A DNA stretch of 64,000 nt from assembly GCF_021109255.1 (NCBI RefSeq), contig NZ_JAJODG010000002.1. The stretch is one strand, 5' to 3'. The DNA is from Merdimmobilis hominis. Its GTDB lineage: Bacteria; Bacillota; Clostridia; Oscillospirales; Ruminococcaceae. The translations under genes were made by a program, and so were the position numbers. The notes below the pieces were generated by a model, which was not told the origin of the DNA, made no database searches, and saw only the letters and a list, made by a program, of their open reading frames with translations. Positions 35,153 through 43,076 of this stretch are shown here, piece by piece (position 1 is the first letter of the stretch; the number at the start of each line of letters is the position of its first letter).

Positions 35153-35243
35153 GGCGATGCCTCCTTTTTTAAGATTTTATGGGGCGCTGCACGGCCCCAA
35201 ACCCTAGCTACAAGGGGCTATGCCTGCCCCTTGAACCCCAGGC

Positions 35244-35373
35244 CCTCCTTTCTTACAGAAGAAAGGAGGCGAAAGACTGCCGGGGAGACCCCGGTCCCCC
35301 ACTTCGCGGCAACTGGTACGCTCGGAAGATTTCCCTTAGAGGCTCTCCACGCCTCGAGCGGGAAATCTTTCCG
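35244..35373. repeat. Strong inverted repeats in a gene-free block
   Basis: Two hairpins. CCTCCTTTCTT (35244) pairs perfectly with AAGAAAGGAGG (35259) around ACAG. Then CGGAAGATTTCCC (35323) pairs with GGGAAATCTTTCCG (35360) with one bulged T, enclosing GAGGC/GCCTC. No gene is supported between 35153 and 35646; open frames on both strands there have no recognisable product. Confidence 0.7.
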
Positions 35374-35465
35374 CTAACGCGGATGCCCTCGCGGCACGGT
35401 CGAAGTCCGGCCCCCCTTAAATGTGCTTTTTCCCTCCCTTTTTTCACACAAAAAAGGGAGCGCGG

Positions 35466-35646
35466 GGTGCAGGGGTGCGCAACGCCCTGCATATCCACTG
35501 CAAGATGGAATCTTGTTCTGCACCGGGGTGCAGGGGTGACAGGCGCCCTGCATAACCTCGGGGGTGTGGGGGCTGGAAGCCCTAGGAAATCAGGGTCATA
35601 GGGTGACAAGCCCTAGAAAATGGGTTGTAGGGGTGAAAGGCCCCTT
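35466..35646. repeat. Degenerate array of short hairpin units
   Basis: Five units in a row, each of the form (G)GGGT-x-x-AGGGGTG-x-CCCT. Examples are GCAGGGGTGCGCAACGCCCTGC, split as GCAGGG/GCCCTGC at 35469, GCAGGG/GCCCTGC at 35531, then GGGGGCT/AGCCCT, TAGGG/CCCTA and AGGGG/CCCCT. Each can fold on itself. The last unit runs up to the stop of the DUF3810 gene. Confidence 0.6.
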
Positions 35647-36792
35647 TCACTCCACCCCATGCTTGGCCCGGTAGTTGGCCAGCAGAAGATCCACCATCCG
35701 GCCGTAGCTGGCCACCCCGTCGGTCTGGCGGTTGGCCTTTAAATAGGTGTCGTTGACCTTGTCGGAGACCTCCGCCACTGGGCCTTCAAACTGGGCCCAA
35801 TAGCGGGATTGAGCGGCAAAATCCCGCTGCACCCCAGGGGAATAGGTGGCGTAGAGTTCACAAAACCGCTCATAATCCGCCTGATACAAGGTGTTCATGG
35901 CATACATGGCCGCCATGGAGGCCCCGCTGTATTGGATGGCTTGGTCCTCCGACTCCATGCAGGCCAGATAGGCGATAAAGTTGGCTTCATCTTCCCGCAT
36001 AAAGCCCCGCAGATGCGCTTGTTCATGGCACATGGTGAAAGGGAGGGTGAAATCCGGCACGTCGATGTTGACATTGGCCTCCATGCTCCAACAGGTGAAC
36101 ACCCCAGTGATTTGGGTATAGGACCACAAATGGGAGAGCAGCACCGGTTTGGGCGGGCTGTAATCCCCTCCGAGGGCAGGGATTTCCTGTGCCAAGCGGT
36201 GGAATCCAGTCCGGCTGGCTTTGCCGGTGGCAAAGACCGATTTTTCCAGCTGGAACACCCCTTCTTCGTCTTCGGGGAGGCCTTCCCGCAAGCGGTTGGC
36301 GTCAGCGATCAAATCCACGCAGGCGAGGGCCAGTTCCTCTGCACTGCTGGGCCGGACGGTGAGCCCTGCATGCCAGGCAAAGGGCATCCGGCTGTAATTG
36401 ACCCCACAGGTGACGACAAAAATAAAATAGAAGCCTGCGGCCACTGCCAGCAAAGTGGAGAGGAGGTTGAGAAGCCTTTGCCGTTGTTCCCCAGGGGAGC
36501 GCACCGCCTTGCGGATGGAGAGAACCACCCAGGCAACGGCGGCGGGGATGCCAAGCACCACCGTGAACTCCGCCAAGGAGAGGGGGACAAGGCCGGTGAT
36601 CCGGTTGAACATTTGGGATAGGATGGGGTAATACCCCCCGCTGAAAAGCCGCTCAGTCCGCTCCGGGTCCTGGCTGGCAAACTGGGAAAGGCCCATCCCC
36701 AGGGGGACCAGCAGAAGGAAGAGAAGCCTCCGGGGGAGGCGCAGTTTTCCCCGGAGAGGAGCGCTGGGGGTAGATGGATGGGAAATGATCAC
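35647..36792 (-). CDS. DUF3810 membrane protein with HExxH motif
   Basis: A 381-residue protein with three membrane segments in the first 130 residues (LLFLLLVPLGMGLSQFA, LAEFTVVLGIPAAVAWVVLS, LLAVAAGFYFIFVVTCGV) and a long outer part. NIDVPDFTLPFTMCHEQAHLRGF carries HEQAH, a zinc-metalloprotease HExxH motif, and a conserved Glu follows in REDEANF. This is the DUF3810 pattern. A peptidase role is likely but not shown. The last bases before it are the hairpin array; an AT-rich gap separates it from the next operon. Confidence 0.8.
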   Translation of the reverse strand: MIISHPSTPSAPLRGKLRLPRRLLFLLLVPLGMGLSQFASQDPERTERLFSGGYYPILSQMFNRITGLVPLSLAEFTVVLGIPAAVAWVVLSIRKAVRSPGEQRQRLLNLLSTLLAVAAGFYFIFVVTCGVNYSRMPFAWHAGLTVRPSSAEELALACVDLIADANRLREGLPEDEEGVFQLEKSVFATGKASRTGFHRLAQEIPALGGDYSPPKPVLLSHLWSYTQITGVFTCWSMEANVNIDVPDFTLPFTMCHEQAHLRGFMREDEANFIAYLACMESEDQAIQYSGASMAAMYAMNTLYQADYERFCELYATYSPGVQRDFAAQSRYWAQFEGPVAEVSDKVNDTYLKANRQTDGVASYGRMVDLLLANYRAKHGVE

Positions 36793-36861
36793 AGAAAAGC
36801 CCTCCGTTTTTTAGGAATCTACTTCTTATTCTATCAAAAATTAGAGGAGAGGAAAAGACAG

Positions 36862-36893
36862 AAAAAAACCGCCCGGGAAAGCCCCAGGCGGGA
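36862..36893 (-). terminator. Terminator after the hydrolase-like membrane gene
   Basis: On the minus strand CCCGCCTGGGG pairs with CCCGGGCGG (CCGCC/GGCGG and GGG/CCC with small mismatches), followed by TTTTTTT. It lies 11 bases past the stop at 36904. Confidence 0.8.
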
Positions 36894-36903
36894 AAAAAGC
36901 GGT

Positions 36904-38430
36904 TTATACAGCAGCCAAGATGAAAAAGGCCGCCAGCAGGAGGCCGCCGCACAGGCCGCTGGTCACCAGCGATCCGGACAGGTACTGCACCACCCGGCAG
37001 AGGAGCAGCACCGCCCATAAAGTGGCGAGGCCGATGACACAGATGAGCACCCCGGACCAGTAGTTGATGGGGACACAGAATGCGCCAGCCGCCGCAAGGG
37101 GCAGGAACTGGACCAGCTGCAGCCCAATCCGCACTGGAAGGGAGATTTTAAACTCCTCCATCACCAGGGATTCGTAGGTGAAAAGGCCGGAGGCCAGCCC
37201 GCAGATGGGCAGGGCGATGGCAAAGGCGATCCAGTGGGGGAGGGAAGCATCCCAACCCATGAAGCCGCTGCGGGCGAGGACAACACCCCACAAAAAGGTG
37301 ACAGCGGTGAGAAGGAGGCTCAAACCGACCCTCTTGCCGCCCAACGGGGCGAGGGGAGGACGGGCAAGGGTAGAGACTCCAGGCATTTTCCCAGACCGGT
37401 ACAGGTAGCAGGAGAGCCCTGCGTTGGCCGCCAGCCAGGAGAGAAAGGCGATGGAAAGCAGGGGGAGCTCCAGAGGGAGCAGCCACAGCACCCCAAAGAT
37501 CACCGCTGCAAGGGGGAGAGCCAGCAGCCAGTACAGGGATTTGCGGGTGATATAACGGCCGGAAGGGGCCCCTTTCACCGACAGAAGGGAATAGCTGACC
37601 TCCAGGGCGCTGTGGGAGAGCTGGCGGTACAAAAAGACCATGGCAAGCCCCCAGAAAAGGTAAAGGCCTGCCCAGAGGAGAGGACGCACAGTGGAGCCGG
37701 GGGAGACCTCTGGGATTTGAATGGCGTAGGTGTCCCACAGCCACTGGGAGAATGCGGTGGTGATTTCCCGGGAATAGGTGTTGTGGGCGTGGAATACCCC
37801 GGAGACAATTCGAAGGGAGATGTCTTGCTGGTCCGCTTTGATGCCAAAACCGGTGGCCAAAATCTCATCCCCGGAAAGGCTGTTGTACAGCTGAGCCAGC
37901 TGTTCCGGAGGGGCAACGTCGTCAGAAGTGGTGCCCAAAATCAAGGTGGGGAGGGTGATTTCCCCCGGTTCAAAAGCTTCTGGGCTGGTGAGCGGGGCAA
38001 AGAGGGCCAAACCCGCGCCGGCTTCGCCACCCTCCAGATAAGCGGCCTCCTCCAGCAGGGTCTGGGAAGCTCGTCCATAGGCGGCCAAAAGGATGTCCTC
38101 CTCCTCCACTCCCGCGGTGTTGGAGAGGGCCTCCATGGCAAAGGCCAGGTCTACCTCCTCCAGGTTGAGGGTAAGCACCGGAAGATCCGCCTCCTGGGCC
38201 AGACGGATGATGGGTTTGAGACGGTACCGCTCCGAGCCCTCCGGCTCCGCCAGCAGCAGTGCAAACCCTTGGGAGGGGGAAGCAGGGTAATAAGAGCCGA
38301 TGCTCTCCCCTTGGTAGGATAGGCTGCTCCGCCCCTGATCAAGGGGCAGGTCGAGGATGACCAATGCGGCGGCGACCAGCACGGCCAGGGCGATAAGAAG
38401 GGTTGATAGGTGTTTATCTTGCAGTTTCAT
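36904..38430 (-). CDS. Membrane protein with alpha/beta-hydrolase-like outer domain
   Basis: A 508-residue protein I cannot assign to a named family. After an N-terminal membrane segment (LLIALAVLVAAALVIL) an outer domain of about 220 residues looks like a degenerate alpha/beta hydrolase: ILLAAYGRASQTLLEEAAYL in place of the usual nucleophile elbow, LPTLILGTTSDDVAPPEQL as the acid strand, and SGVFHAHNTYS as the His loop. The Gly-x-Ser-x-Gly motif is replaced by AYGRAS. Eight or so membrane segments fill residues 255-505. Start ATG after GGAG. It stands alone. Confidence 0.6.
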   Translation of the reverse strand: MKLQDKHLSTLLIALAVLVAAALVILDLPLDQGRSSLSYQGESIGSYYPASPSQGFALLLAEPEGSERYRLKPIIRLAQEADLPVLTLNLEEVDLAFAMEALSNTAGVEEEDILLAAYGRASQTLLEEAAYLEGGEAGAGLALFAPLTSPEAFEPGEITLPTLILGTTSDDVAPPEQLAQLYNSLSGDEILATGFGIKADQQDISLRIVSGVFHAHNTYSREITTAFSQWLWDTYAIQIPEVSPGSTVRPLLWAGLYLFWGLAMVFLYRQLSHSALEVSYSLLSVKGAPSGRYITRKSLYWLLALPLAAVIFGVLWLLPLELPLLSIAFLSWLAANAGLSCYLYRSGKMPGVSTLARPPLAPLGGKRVGLSLLLTAVTFLWGVVLARSGFMGWDASLPHWIAFAIALPICGLASGLFTYESLVMEEFKISLPVRIGLQLVQFLPLAAAGAFCVPINYWSGVLICVIGLATLWAVLLLCRVVQYLSGSLVTSGLCGGLLLAAFFILAAV

Positions 38431-38797
38431 AACAATCTCCTGTCAAGCAGTTGTCTCGTATTACATTGAAATTAGATTAACCGGTTTGGGGTCAACTATG
38501 ATAAGGCGGAAGAATCCTCAGACATTTGACGACTCTATTATATCATATTGCGATATAGTTGACCAGGGGGAAAACCCCTTCCTTTGGGGATTCCCCCACC
38601 GGATTGGAGGGGTGTGTTTTCAGCTTATTGTACAAAAGATTTGTCAAAAAACACAAAAAGACCGCAGTTTCCCCGTCAAGGCCGGCCAGGCAGGGCTTGG
38701 TTAAGATGCAATCCACAAAAGCCCGCGGAGCGCAAAAACCGCCATCCGTAGAAAACCTGCATCCCCTGCCTCCCTTGCGCAATGGGGCGATTTGTGT
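38431..38797. other. Divergent intergenic region with a G/C-rich hairpin
   Basis: About 390 bases between the hydrolase-like gene and the YibE/F gene. GGGGGAA (38566) pairs with TTCCCCC (38591), with CCCC/GGGG inside, giving a tight hairpin with no T-run. TTGCGC (38775) and TATTTT (38798), 17 bases apart, could be the promoter of the YibE/F gene. No gene is seen. Confidence 0.4.
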
Positions 38798-38824
38798 TAT
38801 TTTAGCAAAGAAAGGGATGAGATT

Positions 38825-40012
38825 TTGAAGAAAAAAACTGTACAATACACCGCACTAATCCTTGTGTCCATCCTTCTTTTGCTAGTTGGGAACCGCGTCG
38901 CCACCAGCGATAACCCCTATTTTGGCGGGGGCTATTCCTCTGACAGCTACTACCGGGCCAAAATTCTCCGGTTCACCAAGGTGGAAAGCCAGGTGGAGGA
39001 ATTCGGCGGCATGCAGAACCACTACACCCAGCTGGAAATGGACGTCCTCCTGCTGGAAGGGGTGATGAAAGGGGAGACGGTTTCCATCTCCCATCGGGTG
39101 GACGAGGATTTGACCGCCAAGCCCTACCCCTACACCGAAGGGGAAAAGGTGTTGGTCACCTTTGACTTTGATCAGGATGACAATGTGGTCTGGTACCTGG
39201 CTGACCACCTGCGGGAGGGGTACCTCTTCGCCTTGGTGGGGGCGTTTTTGTTCCTTCTCATCCTGTTTGGCCGCAGGCAGGGGGTCAACACCGTCCTCTC
39301 CTTGGCCCTTACAGTGGCGGCGGTGTTTTTTGTGATGCTGCCCGCCATTATCAAGGGATATAACATCTATTGGGTCACCTTTTTGGTCAGCTGCTACATC
39401 ATCGTCATGACACTTGGGGTGGTCATCGGCTTCAGCCCCAAAAGCTTCTCCGCGGCGGTGGGATGCATCGGCGGGGTAGGGGTGGCCGGCCTCATCACGG
39501 TGGTCATGCAGAACCTGATGAAAATTTCCGGCCTCATCAATGAGGACTCTTCCTTTGTCATGTACATCAACCCAGTCACCCCCATCGATTTAAAAGGGCT
39601 GATCTTCTCGGCCATTGTCATCGGGGCCTTGGGTGCGGTGATGGATGTGGCCATGAGCATCTCCTCCTCCTTGGAGGAGCTTCTCCTCCACAACCCGGAT
39701 CTGAGCTTTTCCCAGGTGGTCACCTCCGGCCTCAACATCGGGCGGGATATCATGGGAACCATGGCCAACACCCTGGTACTGGCCTATGTGGGCAGCTGCC
39801 TCCATGAGATTCTGCTGCTGATGGCCCACAACTCCAGCCTTGCCTCGGTGATCAACCGGGAGATGGTGGCGGTGGAGGTGCTCCAGTCCATCGCGGGGAG
39901 CATCGGCATTTTGTGCACTGTCCCGGTAGCCACCATTGTGACTGGCCTGGTTCATCAGGCGATTGTGAAGAAAAGATTGGCCAGTGGGGCCAGTGAACAG
40001 AAAGGGGAATAA
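38825..40012 (+). CDS. YibE/F family membrane protein
   Basis: A 395-residue protein with TTG start eight bases after AAAGGG. An N-terminal membrane segment is followed by an outer beta-rich domain (about 25-125, ETVSISHRVDEDL, YTEGEKVLVTFDF), then about seven segments. GFSPKSFSAAVGCIGGVGVAG and FSAIVIGALGAVMDVAMSIS, DIMGTMANTLVLAYVGSCL are the YibE/F signatures. The function is not known; the family has been tied to lactococcal stress genes. It is followed 4 bases later by the DIP1984-type gene. Confidence 0.85.
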   Translation: MKKKTVQYTALILVSILLLLVGNRVATSDNPYFGGGYSSDSYYRAKILRFTKVESQVEEFGGMQNHYTQLEMDVLLLEGVMKGETVSISHRVDEDLTAKPYPYTEGEKVLVTFDFDQDDNVVWYLADHLREGYLFALVGAFLFLLILFGRRQGVNTVLSLALTVAAVFFVMLPAIIKGYNIYWVTFLVSCYIIVMTLGVVIGFSPKSFSAAVGCIGGVGVAGLITVVMQNLMKISGLINEDSSFVMYINPVTPIDLKGLIFSAIVIGALGAVMDVAMSISSSLEELLLHNPDLSFSQVVTSGLNIGRDIMGTMANTLVLAYVGSCLHEILLLMAHNSSLASVINREMVAVEVLQSIAGSIGILCTVPVATIVTGLVHQAIVKKRLASGASEQKGE

Positions 40013-40016
40013 ATCC

Positions 40017-40472
40017 ATGAAATTGGCAGAAGCATTGAACGAGCGGGCGGACATCCAGCGGCGGATCGCCCAGCTGGAAAGCCGGCTCATAGACAACGCC
40101 AAAGTCCAGGAGGGGGAAGAGCCCGCAGAGCGCCCGGAGGACCTTCTGGCGGAACTGGACGGCCTTTTCTCCCGGCTGGAGGAACTGATGAGCAAGATCA
40201 ACTGGACCAACAGCCAAACCATCCAGGAAGGGCATACCATGACCCAGCTTTTGGCCAGGCGGGACTGCCTGACCCGGAAAATTGGGGTGCTGCGCAGCTT
40301 TTTGCAGAGTGCAAGCGCCACCGTCAGCCGGGCCACCCGCTCGGAGATCAAGATAAAGAGCACCGTATCGGTGGCGAAGATGCAGAAGCAGGTGGATGGG
40401 CTCTCCAAAGAGCTGCGGGAACTGGATTCTGCCATCCAGGCCCTCAACTGGACTACTAATTTGATGGAATAG
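40017..40472 (+). CDS. DIP1984-family (septicolysin-like) protein
   Basis: A 151-residue helical protein starting at ATG after AAAGGGG. MKLAEALNERADIQRRIAQLESRL, and later INWTNSQT, LLARRDCLTRKIGVLRSFLQSA, match DIP1984-family proteins (also labelled septicolysin). It has no signal peptide, so a secreted toxin role is doubtful. My recollection is that relatives appear beside RNA-processing or RNA-repair genes, which I cannot check here. A structured RNA with a tRNA-like arm follows at once. Confidence 0.82.
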   Translation: MKLAEALNERADIQRRIAQLESRLIDNAKVQEGEEPAERPEDLLAELDGLFSRLEELMSKINWTNSQTIQEGHTMTQLLARRDCLTRKIGVLRSFLQSASATVSRATRSEIKIKSTVSVAKMQKQVDGLSKELRELDSAIQALNWTTNLME

Positions 40473-40477
40473 TCGGA

Positions 40478-40734
40478 TTGTGGTAGCGTCAAAGGAGTGG
40501 GCGCCATCTCCCCCGGCTGAGAATGAGCCGGATTGGTATAAGCGTGCGGGGTCCGCTGGGGTTCGATTCCCCAAAAGCATTGTCACACCCAGCACAGGGC
40601 ACATGGGCAATGGGTAGGATGCACTGTTACAACCGCGGCGCTGGCCTTTGACGTGAGGGCGGGATTGGGGATACAACAGCATAGAAACAGAAAACCGGAG
40701 GGGAGGCCATAGCCTCCCCTCCGGTTGGTTTTTT
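40478..40734 (+). ncRNA. Structured RNA with tRNA-like T arm, Y-RNA-like candidate
   Basis: A 5'-3' closing stem pairs GCGTCAAAGG (40486-40495) with CCTTTGACGT (40645-40654) and, past an internal loop, GGCGCC (40500) with GGCGCT (40637). Inside are CCGGCT/AGCCGG around GAGAATG (40513-40531), GCGG/CCGC (40546), and a canonical T arm TGGGG-TTCGATT-CCCCA (40557-40573). A D-loop-like TTGGTA lies before it. No acceptor stem of a normal tRNA can be drawn. It ends in a strong terminator. Bacterial Y RNAs have a Ro-binding stem plus a tRNA-like module; the resemblance is structural only, and no Ro (rsr) gene is in the window. Confidence 0.5.
40693..40734 (+). terminator. Terminator of the structured RNA; shared
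   Basis: AACCGGAGGGGAGGC and GCCTCCCCTCCGGTT form a perfect 15-pair stem with a 4-base loop, then GGTTTTTT. On the minus strand it can also end the lipoprotein gene. Confidence 0.92.
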
Positions 40735-40741
40735 GTGCCAA

Positions 40742-41272
40742 TTAACCGTTGGAACGGGTCGCCAGCAGAAGGAATCCCGCAGATTCCTCTTCCCAAGCGG
40801 TTTCAGCGGTCAGTTCTGGGTTGTCCGTCAACCACCATTCGGTGAAGGTGAGATCGCCGTCTACCCCGCCGGGGGAGGGGAAGGTCACCAAGTTGGAGTA
40901 GGTGTACTCGGAGATTTTACGGTCTTCCTCCGCGGCAAACTGGTCGGCCCGGGAATCCACCAACAGAGTGTATACCCCATCCTGGTAGGTTAGGGTGTAC
41001 CCGATGGGGTCGCCTTCCGCCGTGGTTTTTTGGATGTAAACCTTGGCGGCTTTTCCCTCCTGGGCGGCGGCGGCAAATTGGATGAGGGGCGCGGTATCCA
41101 GGACTTCTCCGGTATTTCCGTCAATGTATTCCCCGCAGTCTAGCACCTCCTCTGGGGCGGACTGGGAACTCGCACTGGAAGAATCGGGATTGGAACTGGA
41201 ACCCAGCCCGTTTCCAGAACAGCCGGCCAGGAATAGGGACAGGCATAGGGCAGCTATAAGGATCTTCTGCAT
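40742..41272 (-). CDS. Small lipoprotein of unknown function
   Basis: A 176-residue protein with a lipoprotein signal (LCLSLFLAGC, Cys17) and a Ser-rich spacer (SSSNPDSSSASSQS). The outer part has DGNTGEVLD, and IGYTLTYQDGVYTLLVDSRADQF, a short beta-rich pattern like DUF4362-type lipoproteins of Firmicutes. I do not assign a function. The ATG follows AAGGAGG. Confidence 0.75.
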   Translation of the reverse strand: MQKILIAALCLSLFLAGCSGNGLGSSSNPDSSSASSQSAPEEVLDCGEYIDGNTGEVLDTAPLIQFAAAAQEGKAAKVYIQKTTAEGDPIGYTLTYQDGVYTLLVDSRADQFAAEEDRKISEYTYSNLVTFPSPGGVDGDLTFTEWWLTDNPELTAETAWEEESAGFLLLATRSNG

Positions 41273-41410
41273 GACAAGACCTCCTTTTCACATGTTCTAC
41301 TTACTTAGTGGAAAAAAGAGGGCAAATTCCTGCCTCGCAGAGGGAGAAAGTCTCAAAAGGCCCGGGAAAAGCCGACATGGCAGACCCAGTACAGGTCCGC
41401 CATGTTTCTG

Positions 41411-42388
41411 TCAATTATCGTCTCCTTCTTCGGAATCGTCGGGATCTTCATCTTCCTCCCCGTCATCCTCTCCACTGGGGATCTCTTCATCGGGGTCGTC
41501 TTCCTCTTCCAGGTCATCAGAGCGGTCGCTGTCCTCGTCCTCCTGGCCGCCGTCATCTGTGTCCTTTTCGGATTGGGAGGCATGCCAATCGTCTTCCTGG
41601 TCTTCAGAATCCCAGTCTTCCCGATCTTCCTCTTCTAGATCGTCATCCTCTTCCCAGTCGTCGCCCGCCTCCTTCTGTGCCAGCCGCCGGAGGTCCTCTA
41701 AACTCATAGAAGCCAACTCCTCCAGGGAATAATCGTCCTCTTCCTCCAGTATTTGGCGGATGTACTGCATTTTGCCCGGAGAAACCTGCTGCTGGGATGC
41801 TGCCTGCTGTAGGCTGGCATCCTCTTCATAGGTTTGAAGGATGATGGCAGGGGCGATTTTCCGAGGTTCCAGCGCCGACTGAATGGAGCTGGAAAGGAGG
41901 GATTCCAACTCTTGGACATGGCTCTGCCGTCTGCTCTGCACCGTGAGGAGAACGGTGCTCTTTTCTGGGGTGAGGTAGTTCCTTTGGGCGAGGGTATCCG
42001 CCAGCTGCCCCAGCACAGTGGGAAGGGGTAGGCCAGAGAACACCTGGCCCTCGATCAAGCTGCGGCCATCCGCATTGAGGCCCGTCACCTCCAGAACTCG
42101 ATCCCGCCGGTTGGCGGTGATCTGGATGCTGGGATTGACATCCAAAAAGACGGTGGTCTCCACCATCCGGTACTGCCAAAACCAGCCGAAAAACAGGAGG
42201 ACAATACAGCAGGTCAAGGCAGGGAGGAAGGCGCGCCTCCGGGTTGGAACTTGGGGAAGCTCTTGAGCGGTGATATAATCCAGTTCTGTCTGTTTGCTCA
42301 CCGGCATTTCCCACAGTTCTTGGGAATGGGGCATAGGTAGTTGCTCTGCCGCCCGGCGCAGTGCAGCCGGAATTTCACGTTTGTTCAT
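41411..42388 (-). CDS. RsgI-like anti-sigma factor with acidic tail
   Basis: A 325-residue single-pass membrane protein. Its start overlaps the sigma factor stop (ATGA), so it is translated with it. Residues 1-50 should bind the sigma factor inside the cell. A membrane segment lies at about 55-73 (LPALTCCIVLLFFGWFW). Outside is DVNPSIQITANRRDRVLEV, the RsgI periplasmic-domain signature, followed by GLNADGRSLIEG. The last 90 residues are almost only Asp, Glu and Ser. In Bacillus/Clostridium RsgI proteins the outer part senses polysaccharide or stress; here the sensor is just this acidic tail. Confidence 0.82.
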   Translation of the reverse strand: MNKREIPAALRRAAEQLPMPHSQELWEMPVSKQTELDYITAQELPQVPTRRRAFLPALTCCIVLLFFGWFWQYRMVETTVFLDVNPSIQITANRRDRVLEVTGLNADGRSLIEGQVFSGLPLPTVLGQLADTLAQRNYLTPEKSTVLLTVQSRRQSHVQELESLLSSSIQSALEPRKIAPAIILQTYEEDASLQQAASQQQVSPGKMQYIRQILEEEDDYSLEELASMSLEDLRRLAQKEAGDDWEEDDDLEEEDREDWDSEDQEDDWHASQSEKDTDDGGQEDEDSDRSDDLEEEDDPDEEIPSGEDDGEEDEDPDDSEEGDDN

Positions 42389-42966
42389 GACAGCACCCCC
42401 TGGGCAGTGAGATGGTTTCGCAGCTTTTTCAGCGAGCGGTTGTAGCGGGATAGAACAGTGGAAAGGGGCATTCCAAGGTCTTGGGCAATCTCCCGATGTT
42501 TCATCCCCGCCACACAGTGGAGGAGGAGGATCTGCCGCTCTTCCTCCCCCAGGATTCGAAGGGCGGATTCCAGCACCAGCCGGTCGGTGGGGTCGGTGAC
42601 ATAGGAAAATTGGAGGGAATCCTCCATTTTGCAATCTTCCACAGAGAGGGCGGATTGGCGCAGTCTGCTGTTGCATAGATTGCGGGCGATGGTGAGTATC
42701 CACGCCATAGGTTTGCCCATGGGGCGGTACAAGTGGGCCGCCCCTCGGATTTTGAGAAAGGTCTCCTGGACGATATCCTGGGTGTCGTCGGGATTTTTGA
42801 GGAGGGAGAGGGCAAAGGCGTAAACTGCCCGCCCGGATTTGCGGTACAGCTCTTCAAAGGCATCCCGGTCATCCTCTCCGACGCGGATCAGCAGGGAGTC
42901 GTCAATCTCCGGCAGGGTTGTACGGCGAGGGGAGTAGGTTCCTTGTACCGCGCAGAACAGCAGCAT
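42385..42966 (-). CDS. RNA polymerase sigma factor, ECF-type
   Basis: A 193-residue sigma factor. Region 2 is visible in FEELYRKSGRAVYAFALSLL and NPDDTQDIVQETFLKI; region 4 in LGEEERQILLLHCVAGMKHREIAQDLGM and STVLSRYNRSLKKL. Regions 1 and 3 are absent, as in ECF factors. The ATG at 42966 follows GAGGAGGG. It is encoded with an overlapping anti-sigma gene, so its activity is likely held at the membrane. The promoter it serves is not evident. Confidence 0.92.
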   Translation of the reverse strand: MLLFCAVQGTYSPRRTTLPEIDDSLLIRVGEDDRDAFEELYRKSGRAVYAFALSLLKNPDDTQDIVQETFLKIRGAAHLYRPMGKPMAWILTIARNLCNSRLRQSALSVEDCKMEDSLQFSYVTDPTDRLVLESALRILGEEERQILLLHCVAGMKHREIAQDLGMPLSTVLSRYNRSLKKLRNHLTAQGVLS

Positions 42967-43076
42967 ATGTAATCCCTCCTCGATGTGGCATTCTGCCCTT
43001 ATTCTACCCTATGGGAGCAAAAAAGGCAATGGAAGAATCGGAGTGGAGGATCCCCCCACCCCGATTCAGCCTTTTC

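Noticed and set aside
35179..35609. Overlapping open frames on both strands
   Set aside because: They cover the hairpin block, have no convincing start and match nothing known.
40531..40577. A normal tRNA gene around the T arm
   Set aside because: No 7-base acceptor stem and no proper anticodon arm can be drawn.
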